64,000 nucleotides of DNA. Source: Palaemon carinicauda. Taxonomy: Eukaryota > Arthropoda > Malacostraca > Decapoda > Palaemonidae. Where the stretch lies: contig NC_090729.1 in NCBI RefSeq assembly GCF_036898095.1, positions 71,926,493 to 71,990,492 on the forward strand, given 5' to 3'. A program made the position numbers and the translations under genes. The notes below the pieces were generated by a model. The model did not search any database and was not told the origin of the DNA. It was given only the letters and a program-made list of their open reading frames with translations. Positions within the stretch are counted from its first letter, which is position 1, and every line of letters begins with the position of its first letter. Positions 30,353 through 41,219 of this stretch are shown here, piece by piece.

Positions 30353-32262
30353 TGAAGTACCTCGGTGAACCTCTCTCTCGCGGGCCAGAGGGTAGCAACC
30401 AACGTCAACCTTGTCCCTTCGTGAGAGGCAAACTTCTGCAGTACCTTGTTGACTATCTTGAATGGTGGGAAAGCATATAAGTCCAGAAGAGACCAATCCA
30501 GTAGAAATGCGTCTATGTGGATTGCTTCTGTATCTAGGACTGGAGAGCAATAGATTGGTAACCTTTTGGTCAACGAGGAGGCAAAGAGGTCTATGGTGGG
30601 TTGACCCCAAGTAGCCCAAAGACTCTTGCCCACGTCCTTGTGGAGGGTCCATTCCGTGGGTATCACCTGACCCCTCCGACTGAGACAGTCTGCCAAGACG
30701 TTCAAGTCCCCCTGGATGAATCTCATCAACAAGGAGATGCCTCGATTTCTTGACCATATGAGAAGGTCCCTTGCGATCTCGTACAGCGAGTGGGAGTGTG
30801 TGCCTCCTTGCTTGGAGATGTACGCCAAAGCTGTGGTGTTGTCTGAGTTGACCTCTACCACTTTGTTTCGAACAATGCTTTCGAATTTCATCAAGGCCAA
30901 GTGGACTGCTAATAGCTCCTTGCCGTTGATGTGCATGCTCTTCTGACTTGAGGTCCACAGACCCGAGCATTCCCGACCGTCCAGGGTCGCACCCCAACCC
31001 AAATCCGACGCGTCTGAGAACAACACGTGGTTTGGGTTCTTGACTGCTAGGGATAGACTCTCTCTCAGACTGATATTGCTGTCCCACCATTTCAGGCATG
31101 CCTTTACTGGTTCGGAGACTGGGATTGATACCGTCTCTAAAGTCTTGCCCTTGTTCCAGTGAGAGGCTAGATGGAACTGGAGAGGCCGAAGGTGTAGTCT
31201 CCCTAGCGAGACAAACTGCTCCAGGGATGAGAGAGTCTCTACGAGACTCATCCAACTCCTGACTGAACAACGTTCTCTTTTCAGCATTAGTTGGACTTTG
31301 AGCAGGGCTTGTTCTATTCGGGTGGCAGACGGAAAAGCCCGAAAAACTGGACTGCGAATCTCCATCCCCAAATATAGAATAGTCTGGGATGGGATCAGTT
31401 GGGACTTTTCTAAGTTGACCAAAAGTCCCAACTCCTTGGCCAGACCCAACGTCCAATGTAGATCCTGCAGACAGCGATGACTGGACGATGCTCTGAGAAG
31501 CCAGTCGTCCAAGTACAGGGAGGCTCGGATTCCCGATAGATGGAGGAATTTTGCCACATTCCTCATGAGCCTCGTAAACACGAGAGGAGCAGGACTGAGG
31601 CCAAAGCACAGGGCTCGAAACTGGTACACCACATTCCTGTAAACAAACCTCAGAAACGGTTGGGAATCCGGGTGTATAGGAATGTGGAAGTACGCATCTC
31701 GTAGGTCGAGAGAGACCATCCAGTCTCCCTCTCTGACCGCTGCTAAGACGGACTTCGTGGTCTCCATCGTGAATTTTGTTTTTGTAACAAAAACGTTGAG
31801 CGCACTGACGTCTAGCACCGGCCTCCAACCTCCTGTATGCTTTGGGACTAGGAAGAGACGGTTGTAAAACCCCGGTGATTGAAGGTCAGAGACTTTCACC
31901 ACCTCTCCCTTCTCTAGCAACAGAGACACTTCTTGATTTAGGGCTTGTCTCTTTGACTCCTCTCGGTACCTGGGAGAGAGGTCTAGGGGAGTTGTTACTA
32001 AAGGAGGTTTGCGTACAAACGGTATTTTGTACCCCTCTCTGAGCAACAGAACAGACTCTTGGTCTGCACCCCTCTTCTCCCAGGCCTGCCAGAAGCTCTT
32101 CAATCTGGTACCTACCGCTGTCTGAGGCTGTGGGCAGTCAGACTCTGCCACGGGAGGACTTGGCTCCTCTCTTCTTACCTCTCTTTCCCTCGGTACGAGA
32201 GCCTCCCCTGCTGGGAGCTCTGCCACGAAAGGGCGGGATAAATCTAGATGCAGGAGTCTCAA
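30142..32262 (-). CDS. pol: B4 pol: reverse transcriptase, RNase H and methyltransferase-like domain
   Basis: The 706-codon frame is open. RT covers about residues 105-330: FYNRLFLVPK, SLDLRDAYFHIPIHP with D186, LCFGLSPAPLVFTRLM, and YLDD at 250-253. RNase H covers about 410-535 with D417 (LFSDASD), E449 (KELLAVHLAL), D474 (VNSDNTTAL) and D526 (LADCLSRRG). The C-terminal part from residue 556 (TIDLFASSLTKRLP, YAFPPFKIVNKVL) occupies the place of the Dam-like methyltransferase of DIRS1-group elements. The start overlaps gag by about 125 bases in another frame and the end overlaps YR. It would copy the element RNA into DNA. Confidence 0.92.
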   Translation of the reverse strand: MRLLHLDLSRPFVAELPAGEALVPREREVRREEPSPPVAESDCPQPQTAVGTRLKSFWQAWEKRGADQESVLLLREGYKIPFVRKPPLVTTPLDLSPRYREESKRQALNQEVSLLLEKGEVVKVSDLQSPGFYNRLFLVPKHTGGWRPVLDVSALNVFVTKTKFTMETTKSVLAAVREGDWMVSLDLRDAYFHIPIHPDSQPFLRFVYRNVVYQFRALCFGLSPAPLVFTRLMRNVAKFLHLSGIRASLYLDDWLLRASSSHRCLQDLHWTLGLAKELGLLVNLEKSQLIPSQTILYLGMEIRSPVFRAFPSATRIEQALLKVQLMLKRERCSVRSWMSLVETLSSLEQFVSLGRLHLRPLQFHLASHWNKGKTLETVSIPVSEPVKACLKWWDSNISLRESLSLAVKNPNHVLFSDASDLGWGATLDGRECSGLWTSSQKSMHINGKELLAVHLALMKFESIVRNKVVEVNSDNTTALAYISKQGGTHSHSLYEIARDLLIWSRNRGISLLMRFIQGDLNVLADCLSRRGQVIPTEWTLHKDVGKSLWATWGQPTIDLFASSLTKRLPIYCSPVLDTEAIHIDAFLLDWSLLDLYAFPPFKIVNKVLQKFASHEGTRLTLVATLWPARERFTEVLQWLVDFPRSLPLRVDLLRQPHVKNVHQSLPALRLTAFRLSKDSQELEAFRRRQPVRLRELGELLPSEYTS

Positions 32263-34662
32263 TCCTGGGTCTCACAGCAAAGGATGAAGAAGGAGCCCCT
32301 TTGCGAGCAGAGGACACCATCAGGTCATGGGTGTCCTTCTGCACAAGCGAAGCAGCTATATCCTTAACCAGCTGTTGTGGAAACAAGGCCGCTGATAAGG
32401 GAGCAAAGAGCAGTTCCGATCTCTGACAGGGAGTAACTCCTGCCGAAAGGAAAGAGCAAAGGGTTTCTCGCTTCTTTAAGACTCCCGACGTAAAGGTGGA
32501 GGCGAGCTCATTGGAGCCATCGCGGATGGCTTTATCCATACAGGACATGATAAGTAAGGAAACATCTTGGTCGGCAGACGAGATCTTCCTACTAAAAGCT
32601 CCTAATGACCAGTCAAGAAAGTTAAACACTTCAAAGGCCCTGTATACGCCTTTAAGCAGATGGTCTAGGTCCGAGGAGGACCAACAAATCTTCGAGCGTC
32701 TCATGGCCAGGCGACGGGGAGAGTCTACGAGGCTTGAGAAGTCACCCTGGGCAGAGGCAGGGACTCCCAAGCCGAGAACTTCTCCCGTGTCATACCAGAC
32801 GCTCGATCTAGAAGCAAGCTTAGAAGGAGGGAAGGCAAAGGCCGTCTTCCCCAAACTCTTCCTGGTATCCAACCAGTCGCCTAGAAGACGTAAAGCCCTC
32901 TTGGAAGAGCGAGAAAGCACTAGCTTAGTAAAGGCTGGCTTGGTAGCAGGTAAGCCTAGAGCAAATTCAGACGGAGGCGAACGAGGAGCAACAGCAACAA
33001 AGTGATCTGGAAAAAGATCCTTGAAAATCATCATGATCTTCTTAAAGTCCATCGAAGGAGGAACCGCCTTAGGTTCATCTACATCTGAAGGATTATCATC
33101 AGGATGAGGATCAGCAACGTCCTCATCTGAAGGAGCTTCGTCCGATAACTGCCGAGTTTCAAGCAAGGGAGAGACCTGCCTTGGTGGCAATGCTTGACAA
33201 GCAGAGTCCACACGCACCGGAGTATCAGTAGCAGTCCAGGACGCTACGTCATGTAACTGCTTAACAGCCTGACTAGCAACAACAACAGGAGCGGGAGGAC
33301 GCTCGACATCAACTCGAGACTGCCTTGACTGCCTAGACAGAGCAGTCAAAACAACTCTTGACTGCGGTGCTTGATGCTCAACGTCAAAACAAGTCAACTT
33401 CGCTGGTTGGCGAACGTCCTGAACGTCAACAAGAGCATGCGGCAACGGCTGAACGTCCACATGCAGCAGCGGCTGAACGTCCACATGCGGCTGAAAGTCA
33501 ACACGGGACTGCATCGAGTGAGGCTCTACAAAACGTGACTGACGTGACTTTGTAACGCCAACGTCAACAGGACGAGCAAAGGCTCGTTTGGGCGGCTGAC
33601 AGCCAGGATCTCGATCAGCTAAGCGGCGAGGATCATCGTGAACCTGCTCAGCAGAATAGTCCTCCATAAGAGAGGCAAGCTTATTCTGCATGTCTTGCAG
33701 TACAACCCATTTAGGTTCAACAGGAATGGGTGCGGCAAGAGACGAGGGTAACGTCTGTGACTGCAAAACATTGCCTACACTAAGACTCTCGGAGCCTGTG
33801 TTACGCTTCTGTTTAGGCGGCGAGCAGTCTTCCGATGACTGCACAGGGTCAGAGCTGTCCCAGTGGCTACAACCAGGACGCTGGACCTGTCCTGAAGGGA
33901 CCGACTTTCACTTTAAGGGTCTCGAAACCTTGCTCCACGGTTTCTTACGCGATAAGCCTTCGGATGACGAGGAGAAAACCGTCTCGCTTGTCTTATGGTA
34001 GGGGCGGTCTTGACGAGACACGCCTGAAACCATAGAGGGAACGTCTGTTCGTTGGTTAAAGCCTCTCGAACCCAAAAGTCCTACGACATTACTTCTCCCT
34101 GGGGCTTGGGAGCTTGCAAGAGGTCTCGGACTAGGCGAACGACAGGCACGAACAGACGAACCCTCAGTCGCAACACTGATAACACTTTGCGCACTAATCA
34201 CTTTCCCACGATTTTCTAATGGGGCACTCTGACACTAACTCTTTTACGTCCGCCATGAGTTGATTACGGTCCGTAGCTAACGACTCAACTCTCTCGCCCA
34301 AAGCTTGAATGGCACGTAACATATCCCGCATTGATGGTTCCTGAGTGCTAGTAGAGGGTTCAGGCACAACTACTACTGGGGAAGGATTAGGTTCAGGGGC
34401 ATGGGAGGAGGAAAATTCTAACGATCTAGAGGAACTTCTCCTCACCCTATCTCTCTCTAGCTTACGAGAATACTTGTCAAACTCGAGCCAATCGAATTCC
34501 GAAAGGCCCACGCACTCATCACACCGATCTCCTAATTGACAGGTTTTACCCCCGACAATTAGAACACACAGTATGTGGGTCGAGAGAGGCCTTTGGAAGA
34601 CGCTTATTACAATCCCTAGCATTACATTTACGAAATCTAGGAATTGGAGAAGGGTCAGCCAT
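32138..34662 (-). pseudogene. gag: B4 gag, with a few lesions
   Basis: The ATG at 34662 starts MADPSPIPRFRK and a zinc-binding pattern: CNARDC, then DPHTVCSNCRG, then CQLGDRCDEC. A run of five C (34549-34553, plus strand) shifts the frame by one base inside this pattern. A second frame change lies near 34195, and a TGA at about 33905. From 33844 to 32138 the frame is open for 568 codons: a conserved LASLMEDY helix, a repeat-rich centre (VDVQPLLHVDVQPLPHA), the conserved body, and a basic RGRAPSRGGSRTEGKRGKK tail. It is a Gag-like RNA-binding protein in decay. Confidence 0.82.
33240..33560 (-). repeat. Short tandem repeats in B4 gag centre
   Basis: Units with GAACGTCAAC or GAACGTCCACATGC (plus strand) recur, coding for VDV-type repeats on the minus strand. 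The same kind of repeat is longer in B3 (24840-26300). Confidence 0.6.
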
Positions 34663-35034
34663 TTTGAAAAGTCAAAGAAAGTCCAAAAAACAATCCAAAG
34701 TCATCAACAATTAAATCTATCCAAAAAAGAGTTCAAGAGTTTAAGTTGAAGATAAAACACCTGCACTGCGAAAGCTCAAACCAAAAAGAAGTACTTCACC
34801 AAGACTGTTGAAAAACTCCAGGTTAACAGCGAGTAATGGAATCAACTTGTCGATCAGACCGACAGAGAAGAACTGGAGCTGTTTACATGTATATGCGGTA
34901 TCTGGCCGATAGTTGGCGCTGGTGGGCACACCCGCAACCTTCATAGCGATCGCTCGCGAGTTTTTGTGTTTTTCTGTCGAGCCGCCGGAGACGTCAGCTA
35001 TTATATATTCACCGGCTAAGTTAAATATTTAAAA
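34663..35034 (-). repeat. B4 leader and 5' inverted terminal repeat
   Basis: The ITR (about 34850-35034) is the inverted copy of 28490-28660, with AGCGATCGCT. The short leader (34663-34849) has the lineage B block GGTGAAGTACTT on the minus strand. No promoter is recognisable with confidence. Confidence 0.8.
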
Positions 35035-35311
35035 CTGCTAGGTCAATATTGAAACCTACTTGGAAGATCTTTTTCAGAGCTGACTTAATCGTGGTTATAG
35101 TACTAGCTGCTAGGCCCTTGTCAAATAGGGACCTAAAAAACGAAATGGCCAAATTAGGGGTCATTCGAGTATCTTCTGAATTCTTTAGAAATTCTGCTAG
35201 TTTCTTAACAGCCGAATCATATTGTCTAAGTGTGGAGTCCCTCTTGTCTGATTCGATAAAGAGGACATTTTCCGGGTCAATATTTGCGTCCTTGTGGGCT
35301 GAAAATTTCAT
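35035..35311 (-). pseudogene. YR: A2 tyrosine recombinase, 5' part
   Basis: The minus-strand frame from an ATG at 35311 encodes the N-terminal part of YR with RDSTLRQYDSAVKKLAEFL and TTIKSALKKIFQVGFNID. It stops where B4 begins. The same region is the 5' piece in A1 (6088-6451). Confidence 0.88.
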
Positions 35312-37145
35312 GAAATCCACAAAGTTAGGGTTTGTGCTATCCTTGAGGAATCTGACACAGTCTGTGTTTGGACTATTTGTGTCAGCTTGGGGAATGGGAT
35401 ACGGAAGGGGCGGAGTTTCAACTTGAGGAGGAGAGGAAACCAACTGCTTTTTGGCCAGTTTGGTGCCACCAAAGCCACTGCTCCATGGAAGGAGCATAGT
35501 TTGGGTAAAACTTTCATCAAAAGATTCACCGGAGGGAATAGGTAAATCTTCTTCCAACGGTTCCAGTCCAGGGTTAATGCGTCCATAGCATAAGCCTGAG
35601 GGTCCAGGTTCGGGGCCACATAACAGGGAAGTTTGTGGTCGAGTTGTGTCGCAAAACAAGTCTACCTGGAGACCGGGAACCAGCCTGGATATCCACCGGA
35701 ATGAATTCGTGTCTAGGGACCATTCTGATTCTAGTGGTTTCGTCCTGGATAGTGAGTCCGCTATTACGTTCTGGACTCCTGCCAGGTGAGTGGCTGACAG
35801 TAACCAGTTCTTTTCGATTGCCAAGGTAAAAATCATGACCAGAACTTGATTCAGGTTGGGAGATTTTGATCCGCCTCTGTTTATGCAGTGGACTACTGCT
35901 GTGCTGTCGGAGACTATCCTGATATGAGTTGATCGTGGAGGGGATAGTCATTTTAAGGTCAGAAATACTGCCATGGCCTCTAACACGTTGATGTGGAACT
36001 GTTTCATAGCAGGGGACCAGAAGCCCTGAAACATTTGTTGTTTGTAGTAGCCCCCCCACCCACTGAGAGACGCGTCTGTGTGAATCGTCACCCGTGGAGG
36101 AGGAAATTGCAGAGGAACCGATTTGGATAGGTTCTCTGGTTTTGACCATGGCCGGAGTCTTCTTATTAAGACTGAGGGGATCTTTGATATCTTGTCTCTT
36201 AAACTTGTTGTAGCTCTCTTCCTCCAAACTCGGTTGATGTCCTTGAGTTTGGGTTTCAATAAGAGGTCTGTCACTGAAGCAAATTGGAGTAAGCCGAGAA
36301 CTCTTTCTAAGGCTCTTCTTGACACCTGTTTGTTCCTGATGAAGTGCCTTGTCTTTGATGCTATCTCTTTGACCTTTTTGGGGGGAAGAGAGAGTTTGTG
36401 ATTTGTGAGGTCCCAGCGGATGCCTAACCATTCGAATTGGCTTGCTGGTTGGAGGCGAGACTTTTGTAAGTTGACTTGAAATCCCAGCTTGTGTAGAAAC
36501 TGAACCACTTTGGTCGTAGCCTTGTGGCATTCTTGAATCATCTGTGCCCAGATGAGCCAGTCGTCCTGATAAGCTATCACCATGATTCCCTGGCTCCTGA
36601 GCTGTTCTAACACCGTCTCCCCTAGTTTTGTAAATATCCTGGGGGCGATGCTGAGGCCGAAGGGCATCACTTTGAACGCATAGGATTTCTTGCCTAGGCG
36701 GAAGCCGAGGTAAGGAGAGAAGTTTCTTGCTACTGGGACGTGATAATAGGCGTCGGTAAGATCGATAGAGGTGGTGACGGCCCCACGGGGAAGTAAGGTC
36801 CGTACCTGAGAGATAGTCAGCATACGGAACCTGCCGCAAAGAATGTAAGAATTCAGTTTGGACAGGTCTAGGACAACTTTCAACGCCGATGAATTCTTTT
36901 TCGTAACTGTGAACAGGCGGCCTTGAAATTTCAGTGTTCTTACCCTCTTTATGGCCTTTTTCATCAATAGGTCCTTGGTGTACTCTTCTAGGATGGGAGT
37001 GGGCTTCTGGAAGAAGGTCACTGTCAGAGGTGGGGAACCTTGTAACCACTTCCAGCCCAGGCCTTTGGAGACTATACTGTGGGCCCAAGGACTGAAGGTC
37101 CATTGGTCTCAAAATCGGTATAGTCTCCCTCCTACCTGATTCATC
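35308..37145 (-). pseudogene. pol: A2 pol: RT with a YQDD centre, RNase H and C-terminal part
   Basis: RT motifs are clear: FQGRLFTVTKK, SIDLTDAYYHVPV, MPFGLSIAPRIFTKLG, then AYQDDWLIW where A1 and B4 have YLDD. RNase H has HTDASLSGWGGYY and NVLEAMAVFL. A TGA at 37109-37111 interrupts the N-terminal part and a TGA at 35948-35950 cuts the RNase H (A1 has an Arg there). A frame break follows near 35640 in the VDLF motif, after which PNLDPQAYAMDAL is read in another frame. It is a decayed copy of the A1 pol. Confidence 0.88.
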
Positions 37146-39149
37146 TCATTGGTTGGTGTTGAATTTAGCCCCTCGTCCTCCTCGGGAACCTCTGGCTCTA
37201 GGTCCGCCTCATTGACAGAACTGACCTCTACCCCTGTTGCTGCCTCTAGGGTATCCTTGAAAGGAACCCGAGGTTTCGTAAGCCTGATTGAAGGCAGGGG
37301 AGGTCATCTAAGATGCCATAGGAGCCGGTTGGGTACCTTGAGGTGCAGGGACGAACACAATCTGTTGTGGAGGGGCGGCTTTGGAGGTACAGGGAGTTGA
37401 AGAGTGAGGGCCTGGTAAATGGTGAAGCTGGCCACGGCTGGTCTTATATGGGGTATAGGACCTTTGTTTTCTTTTAGAAAAAGGTTGTCTCATTACATTT
37501 TCAAACTTTCGTTTGTTTGAAAGGCCCCATCGAACTTGTAGGTTCTGGTTAGCCCTCGCCGCGTCTTGGAGGACTTTGTCGACCTCTTCCTGAGGGAAGA
37601 GAGTTTTACCCCAGCAGGAGGAGGCAATAAGCCTATTAGGCTCATGCCTAATAGAGGCTTCGGCGAGAACGTGTTTTCTGCAGTTCGTTCTCGCCGTCCA
37701 GAAGTCATGAAGGTCTGTTTGGAACGTCAATAGAAGATTCTTTGCCAGTACCCGAAAGAGAGGTTCTTCACTGTAAAGGGAAGATATCAACTCAGAGGAT
37801 ACTACAGAGTTGAGTGACCTAGCCAGCCGGTTTCTTGCTTTGAATTCCAATTTTAATAAATGATCCGGAAGTTTGGGGAGTTTCTCCGAGAAGAGAGAGG
37901 AGGCGCTGTCCGGGTCAAGTTTACCCACCGTAAAAGTAGCCGAGGCATCGTGCCAAAGCTCAGACGGGCCTGGTACGAGGAGAGAGGTGGGATCTGTCTC
38001 CTTAAGGGTTGGCATAGGGATGCCGTCCTTACCTGATTGAATACTGTAGTCAATTCTGCTATTTTATCCGTAAGAGGAGACGGGATGGACGGAGGAGTCA
38101 TAAAAATAGTGTACACACCTTTATGGGGAGTCAACTTGGAGTTGACGCAACCCCATTCCAAGAGAGTACGAGCCCAGACAGCTTGGGCTTGTTCTTTAGG
38201 GAATATAACTCTCCTTTGGTACTTTGTCCATCCGGATCAGGGCATGTTCTTTCAGGCAAACAAAACCATTGAAGGGGAACTGGAGATCAGGAGGGTAGAA
38301 CTCCAGATCGTCTAGAGGGCGGGTCCCCAAGCCTTCTAGAGTAAGAGTGCCGTCCAAATAAAAAGCATGCCGAGCGAACCGCCAAGGGTTATTCTTGTCG
38401 AAGGGCGGTAGCTTAGAGGTGTCAGGGCCTATGGGAGGAGCAGGCCGAGACCCAGCACGGAGGAGGCTAGCCACCATGTCCTTTAGCTCCGTTATGACAC
38501 CTGAGTGCTTCTGCAACTTCGATTCCATCATATCCTATATCAAAGTCATGGTTATCGGGGGCTCCGAGGAGCTACCCGCAGCTGAAGCCTTGGACTTTGC
38601 GGACTTACTTCTCTGTACTTTAGTAGGAGGAGGAGTCTGTGACATCATTGGGATGTCGGGGGTTAAGGAAGGTCCGGGGACCGCGGATATGGATAATGGC
38701 GAAGCTGGATTAATGGGTTTTGGTTTGTTTTTTCTTATTGGCTTAACCTTGGGGCGGACCGAGACGGAACACCCCCCCCCCCCCCAAGGAGAAGCCGGAG
38801 GCTTGTCAAAGCTGAGGAAGGAAGAAGTAGAGGAAGAAGTAGGGGAAAGAAAGAAGTCTGCCAACTCTGCACCACTAACCTGCTCATCCATAGGCTCGGT
38901 GTGGATGTCAAGGGCGGAGACGTCGCCTGAGAGCTGGTGTTCCTCCTCCACTGGCAGGGCCACCCTGATAGAGTCGATCATAAGAGAGGCTTGCTCATAG
39001 GGTACAGCGGCCGAGGAAGAACCAGGGAACAGCCAGGAGGCCATGTCTCCATCGAGGAGGTAAGGGCAACCAGTCGGGGCGTTCCTCCCAAAACCAGATA
39101 CCAAAGTCCGGAGGCTGGTTTTGGCCGTCCGGAGCGAATCCTCGTCAGC
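37146..39149 (-). pseudogene. gag: A2 gag, exon 2
   Basis: The frame begins at the CTCTTCCAG acceptor (39150) and shows the same order as A1: an acidic/Ser-rich part, PPFDKNNPWRFARHAF, GTRPLDDLEFYPP, HVLAEASIRHEPNRL and a Gly/Arg-rich end with RGGRGAKFNTNQ. Lesions include a TAG at 38535-38537, a frame break near 38190, another near 38030, and a TGA at 37209-37211. A run of 14 C (plus strand, 38772-38785) lies in the coding part and is prone to slippage. Confidence 0.85.
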
Positions 39150-39285
39150 CTGGAAGAGGGGAGTAACTTAAGAATGACAAAAGGCAAACTCATAGGAACA
39201 TTAAATATAATAAGTGAAAACATATATATAATAAGCGTAACCTCAATAAAATATTAGCATGAATGGTAAAATTGAGAAATCTTAC
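39150..39285 (-). other. A2 gag intron (136 bp, phase 0)
   Basis: The minus strand reads GATGAC|GTAAGATTTC at the start and CCCTCTTCCAG|GCTGACG at the end. The exons on both sides are in phase 0 and match the exon structure of A1, whose intron is 133 bp. Confidence 0.75.
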
Positions 39286-39474
39286 GTCATCATTGAGGAG
39301 AATAGATGATAGCTCATAGCAGAGTGTGCACGCCTCCGGGAACCAGACCATGTAAGGGGACTGGCCAGGTTCCCGGACGAAGGAGATCGCGCAGTGGGCG
39401 TGGGACCGGCAGACATCATGGCCTACCGGGTCCGAAAAGGTTGCAGAGCAGCCCTTGGCGGCACAGCAAACTTT
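39286..39474 (-). CDS. gag: A2 gag zinc-binding exon
   Basis: This 63-codon open exon follows an acceptor TTTTATTACAG and reads KVCCAAKGCSATF at its start, then GHDVCRSHAHC and WFPEACTLC. It keeps the Cys and His residues of the A1 exon except one. It has no ATG of its own at the A1 start position (AAA instead of ATG), so either an upstream exon supplies the start or the start is lost. The ATG block at 41121 is a candidate. Confidence 0.65.
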
Positions 39475-41219
39475 CTGTAATAAAAAAGTTAAATAAGTAC
39501 AAAGACTCCCGGAGGCTCTAACTTAACTTAAGAACAATAATAAGTAGGAGCTATGAATAATGGAGATTCTAGTTGATGTGAAGGAATGGGTTCGTGCAAT
39601 AAAGGGAGCCGGAGCTCCGCCGTAATTACTACAATGATAAGAATAGGAGAGTATACTCCGTAGTAGACCGGAGTGATATCGTGCATATAGGGGAGCCGGA
39701 ACTCCTAAGTAATTACTGACAAAAATTTTTAGGCATAGTGGTATGGAGCGCTCCATAGTGCATCGGAAATCCGGGGGGGAAAAAAAAAGATCCCTGATAC
39801 ATAATAAATGAAATATATAAAATAAAATTAATTAAATTAAAATGATCCCCGAATAAGATCTCTGGTAGGTGACTACCGGAGAAGGTGAAAAAAGGGGGCG
39901 GATATTGTGTGTTTGTTGTGTGAAAAAGGGGGGCCGTAGCCGGAGTCAAGGTGCGGAGGGCCAACGAGGGGAGGATTCCCTGCCGAAGGGGCGCACTAGA
40001 TTAATAGGAAAGTTATGTGTTCCCAGCTCATAGTAGCGAAAACTCATGGCGGAGTTCGGATGAAGGTCCAGACCCGACTCCCAGGCCGGAGCGGTGAGAG
40101 GGTGGGACTAGGGGGAGGGGGAACGGGAGGCAGCTTGAAAGCAGGCCAACTAACCTAGAATATGGGACTCTGACACGAACAGGATCCAAGTATAAAACAA
40201 ACACTAGCCTATAATAGAAAGATAGAACGAAGTAACCTGGTAATACTAATAAACTCGTCTAAGATGAAGAAAATCCCAGAAGGGGAGAGATAGAGAGAGG
40301 GAGAACCCGAGTCTGCGTGAACAGAAAACGGGAACTCCAGCCCCTCACACTCGGCGGTTACAAAGATCAATCTAAAATAACACAAACCCAGAAAAATACA
40401 TAAAAAACATCTGTCCGTGAATGAAAATAAAAAAAGAAATGTAACGAAAAATAGCGAAAAGGGGGAGGGGTAACAAACAGTCAAAATCATGGCGAATCGT
40501 AAAGAAAAACGCCAACATAGTTGGTGGAAACTAAACTGTAATAAAACCCCGAACGCTATTCTTCGTTAACATAAGATACGGACTCGTAAACGATCAATCT
40601 AAAATAACACAAACCCAGAAAAATACATAAAACACATCTGTCCGTGAATAAAAATAAAAAAGAAATGTAACGAAGAATAGCGAAAAGTGGGAGGGGTAAC
40701 AAACAGTCAAAATCATGGCGAATCGTAAAGAAAAACGCCAACATAGTTGGTGGAAACTAAACTGTAATAAAACCCCGAACGCTATTCTTCGTTAACATAA
40801 GATACGGACTCGTAAACGACTAATAAGTACCAAAAGATATATATAAATCGGTTCAAATAACTGGCACAAGGCCTATAATCTAGCTTAAGATTAAAATGAA
40901 CCTAGAATGACAAAAGTACCTGAGGGCAATAAAACAGGGCAAAACTGAAACGTTACTGAACGTAACAACAACAATGGCCGCGTGGGGCGCGGGAAGGCAT
41001 AAAGCCGAACGCACTAAAACACTTCATATGAATTAAAAAGAACATGCCCGGTACTAAAACTAAAGTCAAAACAATCTATGGTACTTAACATTGGCGTAGG
41101 TGGAAGGAGAGCTTCAGCCATGGCAAAAAAATCCACAAAAACAGCCAAAAAGCGAGAGCACAAAACAAAGTAATCGTCGTTAACACGAGTCCAAAAGAAG
41201 GATGTCTAGATGGCGCTCG
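39475..41219 (-). other. A2 leader
   Basis: About 1.75 kb without a long frame. It holds the conserved block with an ATG at 41121-41119 followed, 10 codons later, by GTTAAGTACC (41089-41080), as in A1. It also holds a 227-bp tandem duplication (40365-40818). The longer leader compared with A1 is partly due to this duplication. Confidence 0.55.
40365..40818. repeat. 227-bp tandem duplication in the A2 leader
   Basis: Two near-identical copies (40365-40591 and 40592-40818) both contain GATCAATCTAAAATAACAC and end GGACTCGTAAACGA. Few differences separate them, so the duplication is recent. Confidence 0.9.

Larger units (their letters stand above)
28456..35034 (-). mobile_element. B4: DIRS-type retrotransposon, lineage B, best-preserved copy
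   Basis: The element is 6579 bp with both ITRs (28456-28690 and about 34850-35034), an ICR (28691-28786), gag with a few lesions, intact pol and intact YR. Its ICR predicts the circle junction TTTAAAAATGATATTTTG. Comparison with the unbroken A1 YR shows that the A2 sequence on both sides of B4 has the same length as the A1 sequence (44 against 44 bases around the site), so nothing was duplicated or lost. Pol and YR might still supply enzymes to related copies. Confidence 0.92.

Noticed and set aside
30353..31828. N-terminal half of a long frame (31828 to 29180) upstream of the B4 recombinase
   Set aside because: It overlaps intact pol in another frame and has no recognisable domain; YR starts near 30352.
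35574..37112. A 512-codon minus-strand frame over A2 pol
   Set aside because: It is the shadow of pol in the same relative frame as the shadow in A1; the RT motifs are in the other frame.
38772..38785. Run of 14 C as a possible programmed frameshift site in A2 gag
   Set aside because: It is not present in A1 gag, and A2 gag is already broken elsewhere; simple slippage expansion is more likely.
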